Source: Nautilus pompilius (taxonomy: Eukaryota; Mollusca; Cephalopoda; Nautilida; Nautilidae). From it: DNA of 64,000 nucleotides. The DNA is taken from positions 186,001-250,000 of the forward strand of contig JACATO010001129.1 of NCBI GenBank assembly GCA_018389105.1, read 5' to 3'. The number at the start of each line of letters is the position of its first letter. Within the stretch, counting starts at the first letter, position 1. Shown piece by piece: positions 13,501-28,500 of the stretch. A model generated the notes under the pieces. That model did not search any database. It saw nothing but the letters and a program-made list of their open reading frames with translations, and was not told where the DNA came from. The position numbers were made by a program, and so were the translations under genes.

Positions 13501-16500
13501 TATTTTGAATTGTTTTAATTAATGAGCTGTTAAAAGTTCTGCATAATTGTGACTAGTAAATATCATGTGAATATCCTTGTTAACTTAGCATATAGCCTCA
13601 ACATCTTCCCAATAGTCTCACAGCAATCCAGTAAAAATGGGCGATAGAGAATTATTAATACTTAGGTCTCTAGTTTGAAAATGAGAAAGATGCAGAGTGG
13701 TAACTGTCAGAAACATTTCACTAAGAAATAAAAATCAGCTGGATCGTGGAATATATTACAATCCACTGCAGTCATATAAGCATAATTTTCAGGTATATGC
13801 AATGGGCATTTTTTGTTAGTGTTGATAGAAATAGTGTATTCTGGTGATTGCAATCTCAGCAAAAACTTATTACACTCTTTTTTTTGTGCCTAAAATATAA
13901 AAAATGTTTATAGATAAACACTTTTACTTATTCGATTGTTCATGTTTCAACCTCCTAGTGTCGCATTTATGTTTAAAGGGATCTAATTTTTTAGGCAGAT
14001 TGAGATGTTTTGGTACTAAGTTTGTTCACGGAGTGGGTCTATAGTCCTAACTACATTTGTGTTTTGTAAATAATAAAATTAACAACCAGCAGTCAGGTAT
14101 CTGCTGATCAAAACAGTATTCTGTAAAGAAAACAAAGAAATAGGTAACCTAAAGTACAGCCAGGGTGATGTTTTACATTCATAATTCACAGATTTGTTTA
14201 AGTTTCTAAAACTACAAGTATTAGCATACTTGCAATTAGTTTGGCAAGGATAAAAATATGCAGTAATGTGAATTGTTATTTATCCACACAAGTAGCAGTC
14301 CCAACTTATGTGGCTAACTGGGGTTTGAATGTATTGCATTAGGTGAATTTTTTTTTCTTACATGTAGCATCCTTGTATTGTAGTACAACTGATTGATTAC
14401 TTTTCTTAACTGTCAGTTTGGATTCAACAAAAATTAACTTCTTTGATCAATGAGACACTTTAGTTCTTACACCCTATGGAAAAGATCACATCAGCAAGCA
14501 CAAAGGTAACCAACATTAAATCATAAAGATTTTATTACTCAAAAAATTTAAAAAATAAATAAAAAAGGTTAATATAAACGCATGCTACTACAGAGTGAGA
14601 AAAAAAAAAGCAAATAAAATATCTGAAAATCAAGACAATCCACAGACTGGCAGAATAAGAACATTCATCACAACAATTTTGGTTTTTAGAACAGCATCAA
14701 TTGAAGGGGAATAACTGCAGTACAACAAAACCTGTACCAAACACCAAAAATTAAAGAGAATCTAAATCAGGTCTTTCTTAATTACACTTGAGAAAGTAGA
14801 CTGCTACCATTTATTTAACTTCAGGGCAAAAATGAGAAACTCCAATCTTTCCAAAATGGGTCTTGTGCTACACAAGTCTCTTTTGCTTCAGCCATTTTAT
14901 TTCTGATGAAAAAGAGAAAGTCATTTGACTGGTAAAAATTTTAATTTCATTCATATTAAATTTTCATAAAAATGTGATTTTATATTGCTGCTGTACTGCT
15001 GAAAAGTGTTTTCTTTTCTTTCCACATATTTTACGATTGCAATCAAATAAAAGTCAGTAACAGCATCGTGTACCAGCTAATCTTGGTTGCAGCTGCAATT
15101 TGGACCCTGAGTATCCTGTTATAGTCTTAGTGTCAAGCCAGAGTCTTGGTTTCTCTTGTCCTTTAAAATCAGCTCATTATGCATGGATTTCCTTCCTCTA
15201 ATGGACAAGAGAGACTTTACTTCAGTGAGTAGGTTTAGCCTATACAGAATTAAACAATAAAACAAAGCACCAGATGGAAAAGAGATGCCTTACATCTAAT
15301 AATCAATTTAACTGTAAAATGCTAAATATTTGAAATTGCTATTTTCCTTCCTTTCTTTTTTTTAAAACCATGCTGCTGCCCTGACATTTAATTTATGCAC
15401 TTATTTTTCTCATGTATAACTTACTTTCTGTCACAAGGAGTCCTGTTTATGAACTCTGTCCCCTTTATTTCTGATGGAATGGTGATATCTTCTTGCCACC
15501 CTTCTACTGCCTCAGCTCTGAGTGCCAGAGCTATTTCTTCCTGACTTTGAAGAAAGCTTCTGAGTTCAACATCTGCTGAAATGTCATGCTGAACTTCACA
15601 CACCTGTCTGCTATAGGTTCCATCACCATTAAAGTCATAACATAACCACGAGGAAGAGGAACAATTACCACATGCATACCTACAGGGAGTTGCCAACAAC
15701 ATAGAGTCGCTTGCAGAACAGCTGTCATAAAACCTTGCCATAGAACAGAGGATCTTACTACTGCATGACCTACGCTTTGTAATTTCCTCAGATTTCAACT
15801 CAAGTGGGAGCTGATGACTCTGACCAGACTTCCTGGATTTTAAGCTACAGCTTTCCCGAACTTGTTTAATTTCAGTCCCAATATCAATGCCCGTTGAACC
15901 ACCATCCTCTTTTAGCTCTGAAAGGAATTTTAAGGGCTGAAAGACTGGCTTGCTTTCTAATGCTTCTCCTTCAAAGTTTGTTTCTGATTTGACAACAGGC
16001 AGATGCTTGGCTGCTTTTTGAAGAATAGTACATTTCAGAAGGGGCAGACAAGAATGATGCAGCTGGTAAGACAAATGAATGCCAAATTGTTGACAACATT
16101 TTTGAACTCTTGCTGCCTCTGTAAAAGATGGACATCCATCTTCAATCTGTAAAAACAACAAACAAAAAACTCTATACATCTATATAGACATCAACACCAC
16201 AATAACTACCATAATTGTGGACTTAATAAAATAATAAAGATAAAATATTTGTGCACAAAAGTTCAAGTTCAAAAATATACATTTTTCTTATGTGTTTAGA
16301 TTTTCTAACAGTCATATGCTTATATGCATTAAGCTATATACACTAATAAACTGATTTGTGATGAAATATAGGATACTTCACCAGTGAAGCCCAAAATTAT
16401 GACTGCCTATGCACATATTTTTTCCAACAGCTTCTTGTAAAAATGTTACACATGATTATTTTACATACACTAACCCCAATAATTTGTAATTTGTAAAAAG

Positions 16501-19500
16501 GTATTTGAATTCTAAAGACACTGACTACAACTGTAATCACATATTTAAACCATAAAAAGAATTTCCCACTTTAAGTTAGAAATGGTAATGGATCTTCAAA
16601 ATAATGCTAAATCTACCTAAGTGTTTTGAGCACTCATTTATGAAAATTAGAACTGTATAGCTTCAAAAATCATCAAGTTCATGTGGTAAATTTTGAATTT
16701 TGTCAAAAGATATAATTTTCAATAAAGAGACACATTATACAGTACAATTGTGTAATGTATGATGCATGTATTTGTTTGCTATATTTTTAGCATTCTTTAT
16801 CCTTTTGTTCATTAAGAAGTGACACATCACAAAGATTTTTTTAAAATTTCTGCTTATTCATTCGTAAAATTTAGTGCTGATGTATAAATATCAGATATCG
16901 TCTGTCCACCTTCAAAAATTTTGAAGAAGCAAACAGATTTCTAATTTTATTTGATTAAAGTTTATTTTGGAGTGGGAAAATGTTAAGCCGTTTTAAGATT
17001 CTCTGAAGCACAAGCCCTCAAAGAATCTAAAATAAACAGAAATATTAATCAGCATAATCCATAGCTAATTTCTGTAAATCAATGTTAGATAAAGATAAGT
17101 CTTACTTGATAAAGCATGTGGTGTTCTAACCCAACAGAAATCTTTCAAGCAAATTGGAAAATAAACTAAGATATTTGGCCTTTCAGTACAAATATTCAGA
17201 GAAAAGCTCTCTAGATTTTTTTTTCAACTGATGGCAAATAAAACATGAAAGCATCTTACAAATTGTTTGCTGTCTGTATATACATTCACATGTAGTATAC
17301 TCAACGTACAGAAAATTAACAAGCATTTCCTGAATAATTCACAAAAGCTAAGCATTTCCCTTTGATATGTAATACATGAGCCAACTTTATGAATCCAAAC
17401 ACTGAGAGGCCAGGATTTTTCTAACAAGCTCTTATTTCTGAATATTCACCACTAAGACAGGTAATTACAGGTTTGGTTATGGAAGGGCTCTACTGGTCAT
17501 AGTCCAACTCAGATGCTATTATTAAATGTGATAAACCAAGGAAAAAAACAAAACTTTCATGATAACAACAGAGAAAACAAAAGTTAATGGGATTATCATG
17601 TAAGAAGAGCAAAATTAATTGGAAATGATTGCACCGGTGACATTCTGATGATTTACCTTCTGAAAACAAGACATGCCCTCCTTATACTGCTTCAGCGTAC
17701 TTGGTGAGAGACCAAAACAGCTTTCCATACAGAAAAAATGGGTGGCGCAGGGGTCAGCAAAAGATTTCTCCTTGCCATTGGGAGGTGTACTGCTAACTTC
17801 TGAAGGATGATCTCTTTTCCGCATTTTCACTAGGTCATTTCCTACAGAGCAGCCATTGTCCATGGGGCTCTGAGCCATTTGTGATGAGTCGTCTTTGGAA
17901 CAGGCTACACGGTCTCTTGTGTCATGAGCGACACAGGTACGACTTATTGGTAGAAATTCTTGGTGTACTCCACCACCAGACTCCACCCAGAACTGAAGGT
18001 TCAGGAGACAAGAGCGCAAGTCATTGCAGTTAAGTTTGACCAGGTCAAGAACACTTCCAGCATCTATTCGGACATTTTCCACTAAACTTATCACCCACAG
18101 ATGACTCCTGATAGTGCTCTGTAATAAGGATCAGAGAGAGAGAGAGAGAGAGATATGAGTAAATGAAGAAAGAAAGTAAATAATGAAAACCAAAAATGAA
18201 GAAAGGTGTAAAAATATTAACAAACTTATCTAAGTAAATGAAAAAGTATAATTAAAAAGGGTTATACAAAAATTTGTGAAACAATAAGAAAAATTCTTTC
18301 ACCAAATTTAAAATGCTAATAGTAATTTTTTTTATTATCCATCCTGTTAACAAAATATAAAATTTAGGCATAACAGTAAAATTTATATAACCAGACAGCT
18401 GTGTCCATGCAATCACAGATATTTAAATGCTGAGTGAATGATGGAGTTAACTGTAAAGCCAAATATGTTGCTTCATTGCTCAAATTTTTTAACCAAAAAA
18501 AAAAAACATCACAACCGATATTAATTCTTATCAGACTGACATATATAGAACAATAGTATTAAAACGCAGCTTTGTCATGCATGCATTTATCAGAGGTTAA
18601 ATGACAAGGATGTTGTGAGCAAGTGATTAAAGTTTTCATTTCTTATTTCTTAAATCAGTTGTTTCCTCCATCAGGATCATGTAGTGGTTAGTGTCATTAC
18701 AATCACTCACAAACTCTAACCCAAAGGCTTTTTTAAATAGAAGACCCCGATGTCTTACCGTTGCTGGTGTCCTGAAGTTGAGTGACTCAAAATCACCATC
18801 AAACTTTGAAGAAAAGTTTGGATCTGTGGCTGTAAGAATAATGGGACGCTTTGTCAAGCTCATGAAGTGTTGTATAGCTGCCCAGAAGCCTCTATCTTCC
18901 TCCAGAACAACATCCACCTAAAGAAAAAAAAAGAGAGAAAGATTGCGACAGCATGGCTTGTAATACTTACAGCGCAGAAAATAAAATTTTATGGATTGGC
19001 CGTTGCGTTGATCAGTTCAGGTCAGATCAGAAGCGTACCTGCCTGTAGCACCAACCTTTATTTCTTTTACCCACGTATGGTAATTTTCTCCAGCTAACCA
19101 AAACAATCTATCTGCTTAATAAAGACATTTAAATACTAGTGATCATGAACTACATTGAAAAAAAAAAAAAAAGTTAACTGGGGAATATGAATATCACCAA
19201 AAAAATGTTAATTACTTCGTCAAAAAGGATCAGCGATATGCTGGACAAATTTAGCCCCTTGGATCCACAGTTACTCCCACCAGGATTGGCTTGCTCTCTC
19301 GGACTATGGCCTAATCTTCCAAACAAAGTAATTGGAAAGGAGCGTTTGGTAGCTTTCTTCTTTAAATTTTGTAAAGCACCTGCAAAATCCATGAGAAAAA
19401 CAGCATATTTGTAAAAAGGAAACATGAGATTTAATTCTTTCATACAGAAAAATATAACTCTCCATTTGTAGTTATACAACTGTACGGAAACTAACAGTAA

Positions 19501-22500
19501 CCGGAAGTTAGGAATGTGCTGATTATGAAAGTGAATAATTACTGATTAATTTTACAATTAGTAAAATTCAAAATAAAATTTTTGACTGATCCTATAAAAT
19601 TTATTCTCTTATAAAAACTAAAAAGTAAAAACACCCTGAATAACTGTTCAGTTCATGTAAACTTTGAAAACTTGTGATATACTGCAACGTCCTGGTTATG
19701 TATATTGTTTTGATGGAAGAAAAAAAAGGATAAATAAATTGAAAAATATTTAAAAGATGTTTGAAATCAGAGATGATTGCATGGAGTGTCTATATTGAAG
19801 CATTATTATTAATAGAATTTTCTCTTACAGTATCTAAAGTTATATATATCAAAAATTTTTTTTAACAAAAGTAGATCAAAACTTTGTTTTGAGATATTCT
19901 GCACATTCCAATGTAAGCAACCAGTATAACATTAAAGTCTGATTTCTATTGGAAAGCCCCATTATTATTTGGGGGGGGGCTAATTATTTATTCTTATTAA
20001 TATTGTGTTGATTGATCAGAAATTGCTAATACAAGTACTTGTCTCTTAAAATATTAACAAGATGAGTGATCAGCTGTCAGTTTTTCTACAGGAAAGCAAA
20101 CCACAGATCCTCGAGAACTAAAACAGGAAACAAACAACTTAACTGTTATTGACAAAGAGCCTGAAGAATACCTTAGCTTGCCCCTACTACTCAGTCATGC
20201 AAATCCTTTATAGTGGAAAAAAAAATACTCTACTTCAAAAGGCTGAAAAAGCTGGCACAGATGAATTTATGTTTATCTTCATTTTCCATAGAAAGGGAAC
20301 AGCATTTTACCACTGGTGGAAATAGTGAGACAAGAAACTGCATCAATCCACAGTAGTGGAGTGTTGATGTTTCTGCATTATAACCTAAAAGTTTTGACAG
20401 TTTTATAATCATTTAACCTAGTCATGTGCAAAGGCAGGGGAGATTTGAGATGGCAGATGCCACCACCAACAAAAAGAATTTCACTAAAATGTATATGTAT
20501 ACAGACTGTGTAGGGAAGTCAGTGACTAAATGGATACCTATGGGATTTATCCTCTCTGCCCCCACCAACTTCAGGCCAGATCAATGCACCAGGTTAGTGT
20601 TAATCTGGATAAATTGATTTGTTGATAAAACTTGATGTAATATGGTAACACAAAGGAACACCATTCTAGTTATCTTTGATTAAAATAAGTCTTCCATATG
20701 CTGTTACAAAGCCTAATAATCAACTGATTAATTAATTTTTTTAAAATGGCCTATTAGACTGATTAATTATCAATTATCTCTCACATCCTATTGGCAATAA
20801 CAATATTGAGAATTTTGCTAAAAAAAGAAAAGCACTGGTCTAAATTATCTCCCCTTTTCTTGACAATGTTCAGATTCTTTTACACCAGTAAAAACAACAT
20901 GGAAGTGAGAACTAATACATTAATATCTTATTGATTTTCTTACGCCAAGATAAATTAATATGTAAAGAACAGACATGGTAGTGTTTTCAGTGTTAGTTGT
21001 TTTTACACATGGTAGCAATGCATTCTACATGAAAATCATAGCCATACTGGGTTAGAAAAATGAAGAGCTTAAATATTGTTGAAGACAGCCAAGACGTGCC
21101 CTTTCAGATGAAAGCTTTATACAAATCTTAAAAACTTCCTGCCCCTCTGACTTTCTATATCTCTATCACTGTACCTGTAAATAAGGTTTACCAGTTTATT
21201 AAAATTCAAAATATTTAACAATTTTAAAAGAAAAAACCAAAACAAACTTATAGGTGGAATTCCAGGTAAATTTTAATAAAAAATTATAATAATAATAATA
21301 AAAAAAAAAAAGAAACATAAGAGCAAACTGATCAAGTGTTAACCTTCCTTGACTTCAAAAGTTTATGAAGATATAAGCAGAAAAATTAACACTACCAGAC
21401 TTTTCTACCACTTTGCTAAATGTAAGCCATGGGTGTTGCAGTGATTAGCTTACTGGGCTGCCAAGGCATGGTTTTAGTTCCCAGTTGCAGTCAGCTTGAT
21501 TTAGCATACATTCCTGGCACTGTTTCTTCTTGCTCTTTTTCATCAGCTGGCTGCGTGAGTTTCCTCCCACATCTAAAAAACAAGGAGTTCTAATAGGGAT
21601 TTCCCCGCCAAAGTCAAAAGTGATAGGCCCGTCATGGTGTGGGATAGGCAACACTCTCCAGCAAATAACCACACCACTGTGCTCCCCCCTCAACGGGGCT
21701 CTGTCTCATGTGGAGAGATTATCTGTGTTTCAAATACTGGTGTATGACACAACAAAAACTACTTAAGAGTATAAACAACAACCACCGAGCCTTTTCTGTG
21801 AAGTCAGACATGCATACAAAATATTTACGTGTGATATCAGCTGACAATGGAGGAGTCTACCATTAAATATTGAAGACATCCTGATAGACAGACAAACAAA
21901 CCACCAAGCACAACACAGCACAAGCATCTAGATACCTTTTTTAGTTTTTCTGTTCCTGGTTGCGCAATGTTCGTCGTCAACATCTGGCATTATGATAGGT
22001 GCTTCTCTTTGTGCGGTCTCCATGCCACCATCAGAGGCCTCACTGCTTTGGTTTCCAAAGAGACTGTTAAATGGAATTTGCATTTGGCAAGATGTTGCTG
22101 CAGGAAAAAAATAGTCTTGCATAAATTATATCACTACAGTATGGGTTGTTAGAAGCAAGGAAAACAAATTCTTGTAACATAAACAAAACAGGGTTGAAAT
22201 GTCAAATTTAACATGTTACCTAAAGTTTTTCCAGATGTATTTTCCAGTTCCAGTTTGTCTTTAGACACTTGGTGAGACTGTGTAGCTTCCTGAAGCTGAG
22301 TTAATATGCGTTTCCCATTCCTACACATTGAAGCATTCACTTCAAAAACCTAAATAATACAAGTACAAATCTGGATTTAATGGAAATTTAAGCAAATTAT
22401 AACAGGTAAATTCATTTTTGTATACTTTCTACAGATACCAAAGTAATAAAGTTTTGGAAATCTACGATCCTTTATTTTGTTCCTACAACAGAAAGCACCA

Positions 22501-25500
22501 CAATATAAACACACACATTTCTCTTCTCTCAATGCTCAAACATGGGTTACAAACTATAGATTTAATGTCTACCTGACCAGTCATCAGAAAAACCAACATT
22601 TGGGGCTCATAAACTATAAGTATAGAGACCATATAAATAGAATTAAATCATCATCATTGCTAGGAGAAAAATTTTAAAAGTTATGAAGTTAGTTGAGAAT
22701 TCTGTACATCTGTACCTATATTGTTTACATACAACTTTAGATAAAAACTGATGCCACTGTAAATAAAAACTTTTTTTCCCTCCTTATTTGAAGAATGTAG
22801 TTTATAGAGGAACACATTATTAGAAGATTTTCCTCAAAACAAACAAACAACCCATTGTCAAGTCCACATACAAGTCTGAAATGAAATTTATTCTAATTCT
22901 GAAATTACAGTAAGGGAAATACGGGGTTTGGAATAAAACAAAACAAAACATTGACCAAAAAAATTCCATTTTCAAGTAAATTCTTAAAATATCTGCCAAC
23001 CAGACTAGCAACAGTAAGAAAAGAAAGTTAATAGTGATGTGTTTTCAAAAAGTGAAGGTTAATACAAACTTTTCCAATTACCCAAGTAGAACCAACTAAT
23101 GAACCTACACTTGAGCAATCTTTTCCAACGCCGTCATCATGGTTTAGTCCTGAGACAATGAACAGTTTCTCAATAGCCTAGTGCACCACATGAAGTATTC
23201 CTTTTTTGGGGAGTATCTAAGTCAGTGATATCCAGTGTCTGTCTACTAATCTCAATACTAGGTGTAGTAGCAATTGATTCACAAGCATCAACTAACACTA
23301 GATTAGGCTATACAAGTGTGTACTTTAAATACCAATGTGCTGTAAAATATAGTACTATCACCCAAATGCACAGTTGTTACAATAAACATAATGGTACAAT
23401 CCTGAGTGATGTTAAGGCAAATATGCTGGGCGTCAGTTGTGTGTATACAGTTCAATTTGCTATGTAAAACTTATGGAAAGATTTACTTTTATTAAAACAA
23501 AATAAAATAGCAAGAAAACAAATGAGGCATATCATGCAATCAGAAAGTAGAAAAAAAAGAAAGGCACAACATCCTCTAAATAAAATCTCTAGAGTGGATC
23601 CTATAGACACTTTTGCTTGAGTTGAGTGTGAAGCAGGTTTTAATACTGGATGATTTGTAGCAGTTTGTTGACTGACTCAATCTGTGGTAAGTAATACAGA
23701 TTTGAGTACTGCAATTGGTACACAGCCTTACGGGCCCAAAACTAAAAGTGAGTATTAACAAGAAATACTTTTAAAAGCAAGACATCTTACCTGATAACCA
23801 AGCTCCTGGGCTAGTGCATACACTGTTGCAGTTTTACCAACTCCATGAGGTCCAGAAATCAATGTGGTGTTACAAAGCTGGTCATCTTCATTTTCACTGT
23901 TCTCAGATAGAGCAAAATCATTGCTACCATCCATCCACCACTTGTCACTGTCATCTTCAAAGAAAGTGCAGCAAAGTTTGAAATATCCAGCACATGATGG
24001 ATCATTACTGAACATCATCAGGCTTTACAGATGATAAATTACATATATATTTAATTCTTTTTTCTCTTATTTGGCTAAAAAGACAAATAAAAAATTTAAA
24101 GACCTAAGCTAGCATTCATGGATGAAAACATTATAACAGCTAGTTTTAGCTAATTTGTTCTGATTTTTCCATTATCCTTCAGTTATGCTTGTGCAAACAA
24201 TTCACCTGAAAACAAATGTTGAATATTATACACAGGAACAAAAGAAAAAAATAAACAAGAGTTTGAAAAATTATCCAGTGAGCTTTTCAATAAAATAATT
24301 GACTGGTTGTAACTGAGGGCTTAATATTAAAATCAGTGGTACTGTGAACCTATCAACAATTGGCAGGGTGTTGTCTGGCAGTCAGTTTTTACCTCCCTTA
24401 GCCACCTGACCCAGCCTAAAAGCATAGAATTTGTTGAACTGACTTTATATTTAGTCCACAAACTCCAAATACAAAACACATGGATTTGAAGATTAGTGGG
24501 GTGAAAATGCACCCAAGATGGTATACAGAAGGTTAAAAACAAAAGACAGTTCATACTGCTTGCAAATACCATTGCATAAATAAAAAAGGCTACATAAACA
24601 TATCACACAGTCAGTCTGTCTAAATGTACAAGAGTTTAAAACAAATAACAAAACACAAATAGTTTCTAAGCAACAAATCAAATGTGTTAATTAACAGATG
24701 TACTCAAGAGAATAAATAAAAGGCAACTCACACTGATGACAAGCAAAGTAACTGGCTAGTCTGCTGAACACACTAGTCATTGGAATTCGTGGATATTTTA
24801 CACGAAGAAATTGAAACCACTTACCACTGCACTTGGATTTTTTTGCCTGCTGTAGTAGCAACTTCATTTTTCTTGCTTCCTTGTCAGTTCTGTTCTTCCA
24901 CTCAAGGAGCCAAGACTTCAGCTTTTTCACACTGCCACAGTTCCCTAAAACTTCCATAGAATGACGAGGCTGGTATTTCTCTGTCCACAGCAGGTCACAC
25001 CCTTTAAACAGATTAAAGAGGAAATAACCATAAAATTATAGAATAATTCAACTCAACAATAAAATGATCCCTGAAACATAAAGGAGATTTTTATAAAAGT
25101 CTTGCACAGCTAAAGTTTAAGCTTATTTTACATGTTTGTGTAAACATGTAACTCTAAGCACTAATAAATTAATTTTATTGATGAGTCCACAATTATGGCT
25201 GCCAATATTTTATTCATTTATAGTGGCCTAAAATGGATGTCAAAGTGGGCAGATAACTAGTGTATACTTTCCCCTTGCTGAGAACAGATAAGGCTGTGCT
25301 ATATACTGTTCACTATGTGATTAGAGTTAAATAGCAGATTATCAAAGATCTTAAAATTTCTTGTGAATCTGAGACCACAAAGTCCACTGAAGCAAATTGC
25401 ATTGATGTAGCAAAGCGACCTATATATTTAACAGTGATACAATGACGCAAATGTGCTATTACTTGACACATTTCCACGTTTATCATCACAATTTTCTCAC

Positions 25501-28500
25501 TGGAATAACCCATGCAAAAAGAGAGAGAGAGAGCAAAACGGTGCAATGTCATCTCCACTGACTTGACTACAGACTGTGAGTAACATGTAGGAAACCCATT
25601 GTCTGTAATAGGAATAAAATACTTTAAAAGGTTTAGTTAGAAAACATCTGGCAAACCCTTTAGAATTGATGATGTGTACTCTTCACAAATGAATCAAGAT
25701 TTAATCAATTCACATCTGGAAGTTACATCTTGCTTTAAGGAATACCTTCTACCTATTGTTTTCAGCCCCCAGTCATGGTATGAGATGCAATCTAGCATAG
25801 TGAAAGAAACAGTTAGTGTTTGTTGAAAGTTGTCTCAATTCTGCCAAGTACACTGACATTTTAAAAACATCTATCATTGTACCAAAAAAAAAAAAAAAAA
25901 TACTGAAATTTGATGCCCATATTCTTTAGGTAGTTTTGCTATAATAAATACCACATCTCTTGTGTGACCACAATCTGGTCTCTGGATACCCAAAAGCTTT
26001 GGTATAAACCCAGTTGAACATCTGGATCATCAGCTGAAAGCAACCCACCCATATCTTGCCAATAAGAATGAAACTGATCACACCATGATACAAAATCTTG
26101 ATGATTCAATGCCAAACAGACCAAAAAATCTAGCAGCATATCTGAACTGATTCTGTCATGTATTAGGTTGTTACAAAAGTTTTATCGGTTTTTTTACTGC
26201 AATAATGAGACTTCATATAATTGCTGAACGTGAAGCTAATTAATCAAAGAAAGTTCATTACAATCAATACAGTTCTGCCAATGAGTTACAAGTGCATTTA
26301 TACCATTTTGAAAAAAATCTGGATTTCTGGAGTTGTTAACTGTTAGAAGGCAGCTTCAATTGCTGCTTGGTTGGAGAAGGATTTCATACGGAGGAAGCTG
26401 TCGAGGTGTTTGAAAAGGTGGTAATCTGTTGGAGAAAGGTCTGGTGAATAGGCAGGGTGAGGAAGAACTTCGTACCCCAACCTGTTCAGTTTCTGAAGAG
26501 TCACTTTTGCAACATGAGGATGAGCGTTGTCGTGGAGCAGAAATGGGCTTCTTCGATTCACCAATGCCAGCTGTCGTTGGGAGAGTTTCTGATCAATGTT
26601 TTATTCACAACAGTACCTTTCAGCTATGATGGTTTCGCCAGGTTGCAAGAAGTTATAGCGGACGGCACCAGTTTCAGTCCACCAGACAGTGACGATGACC
26701 TTCTTTGGGTGGAGCCTGAGCTTTGGAATGTGGTTAGGTGCCTTGTCTCTGTCGAGCCACTGTGCTGATCGTTTGCAATTGTCGTAAAGGATCCATCACG
26801 TAATGATTTGGTCAAGAAATGGGTTGTTTTTGTTTCTTATGAATAGCGAAGAGCAGATCTCCAATTGATGATTTTGTTGTTCATTCAACTCGTGAGGTAC
26901 CCCTTTGTCAAGCCTTTTCACTTTGCCAATTGCATCAAGATGCTGGGAAGCAGTTGCAATGCTTACATCAAGCTGTCCAGCAATTTCTCACACTGTTTCT
27001 TGGATTGGCTTCAACTGAGGCTTTCAGACAGTTGTCATCACTCTTTGAGGCTCACATCTCCTGATTGAAACTTTGCAAACCATCGTAGTACTGTGCATTC
27101 ATCTGCTGTGTCCTCGACCCATGCTTGCTTAATGTCACGAGTTGCCTCGCTCGCTTTGTGGCCTGGTTTGAACTCGTGAAGCAAAATGGCACGAAAAACT
27201 TTTCTATCCCCGCTTCACTCAGAACCCTGAAACAAATATCCGTTTTATGATTTAAAAGGTAGGTTTTGCACAATGTATGCCAAAACTCCGTTACAAAATG
27301 ATTATTATAATTTATCTACATACACCTTCACAAACATGCAAAAGTTGAACCCCAAATTAACACAATATAAAAACCAGTTCAGTATTGTTTAAACAGAAAT
27401 ATCTATAGTTGATGATCCCTCAGTATTCAAAATTGTAGAATGTTAACAGCAAACAAGGAAATAATGACTTCCTGTAAATGTTTTATAAAGAACATTTTTG
27501 CTCAACTATAAATGACGAAACATGCTACCATCAGTAAATGATTTATCATAGGTTAAAAAAAAAAACAAAAACTTTCAATATTTTCAAGGTGTTTGAGTGA
27601 CTCATTTTTAATATCCTCTTATCAGTCAAATTGTGTAAGGCACTAATACGTAAGGATTTGTGCTATTCACTTGAGTCACTTGCCTGCCTTGTAAATATAA
27701 GAGACAAAACCTTAGCTCTATGACAAAACTTCCCTGGTTCACTCACAATGCCAACCACTTTGTATACTACAATTCTACTGTATTACTGCATGCACACTTG
27801 AGATTTGTACTCTTTGCATCTATATTAATACAAAAAAAAATCCTGAAAATATAAAAAAATATACAAATAAAGAAGTCTACCTTGCACTTTTTCCTGCTTA
27901 AATGCTTCTTTCTGTTCATCTTTGCTGCTGCTTACATGTAAAGTTGATTTCTTGGAGATTGCTGATTCCTTCTTTCTGCTCTTTCTCTTAATCTTTAGGT
28001 TTCTCTTCACACTCTCCTCTATTATTTCAACATCCACAGGTTTTTCAGCTATGCCATCAATGGGCTGATTTCTTGATACATGTACTTTTAGTTTAAAAAA
28101 TATATATTCACACACACACTCTACTGCCAAACTTTTCAAAGCAAACACAAATATGAAAACATTTATTTTAAAAAAGACAAGTATACCTAATTTATTTATT
28201 GCCATAACAGTGAATGTAGAGAATTCAATACTTAAATGCAATAAAATACATGCACCTAAAAAATTTGACTTAAAATCCTGTTTCATCAAGATCTCCCCCT
28301 CCCCCTTTTGCTTTAAAACAATGACATATTAAAAGTAGCCTGGAAGTTTCCAGAACATACTCCCATCCATGTGATGTAATTTCATTGGATGAGAAATAGA
28401 CCAAAAAGATGATGCCACATGTCACTGAACAATATAAATAGAAAATGTTTCTAAACCTCACAGCAGTCAACTGTTAAAGGCTATAATTATTGAAATATTT

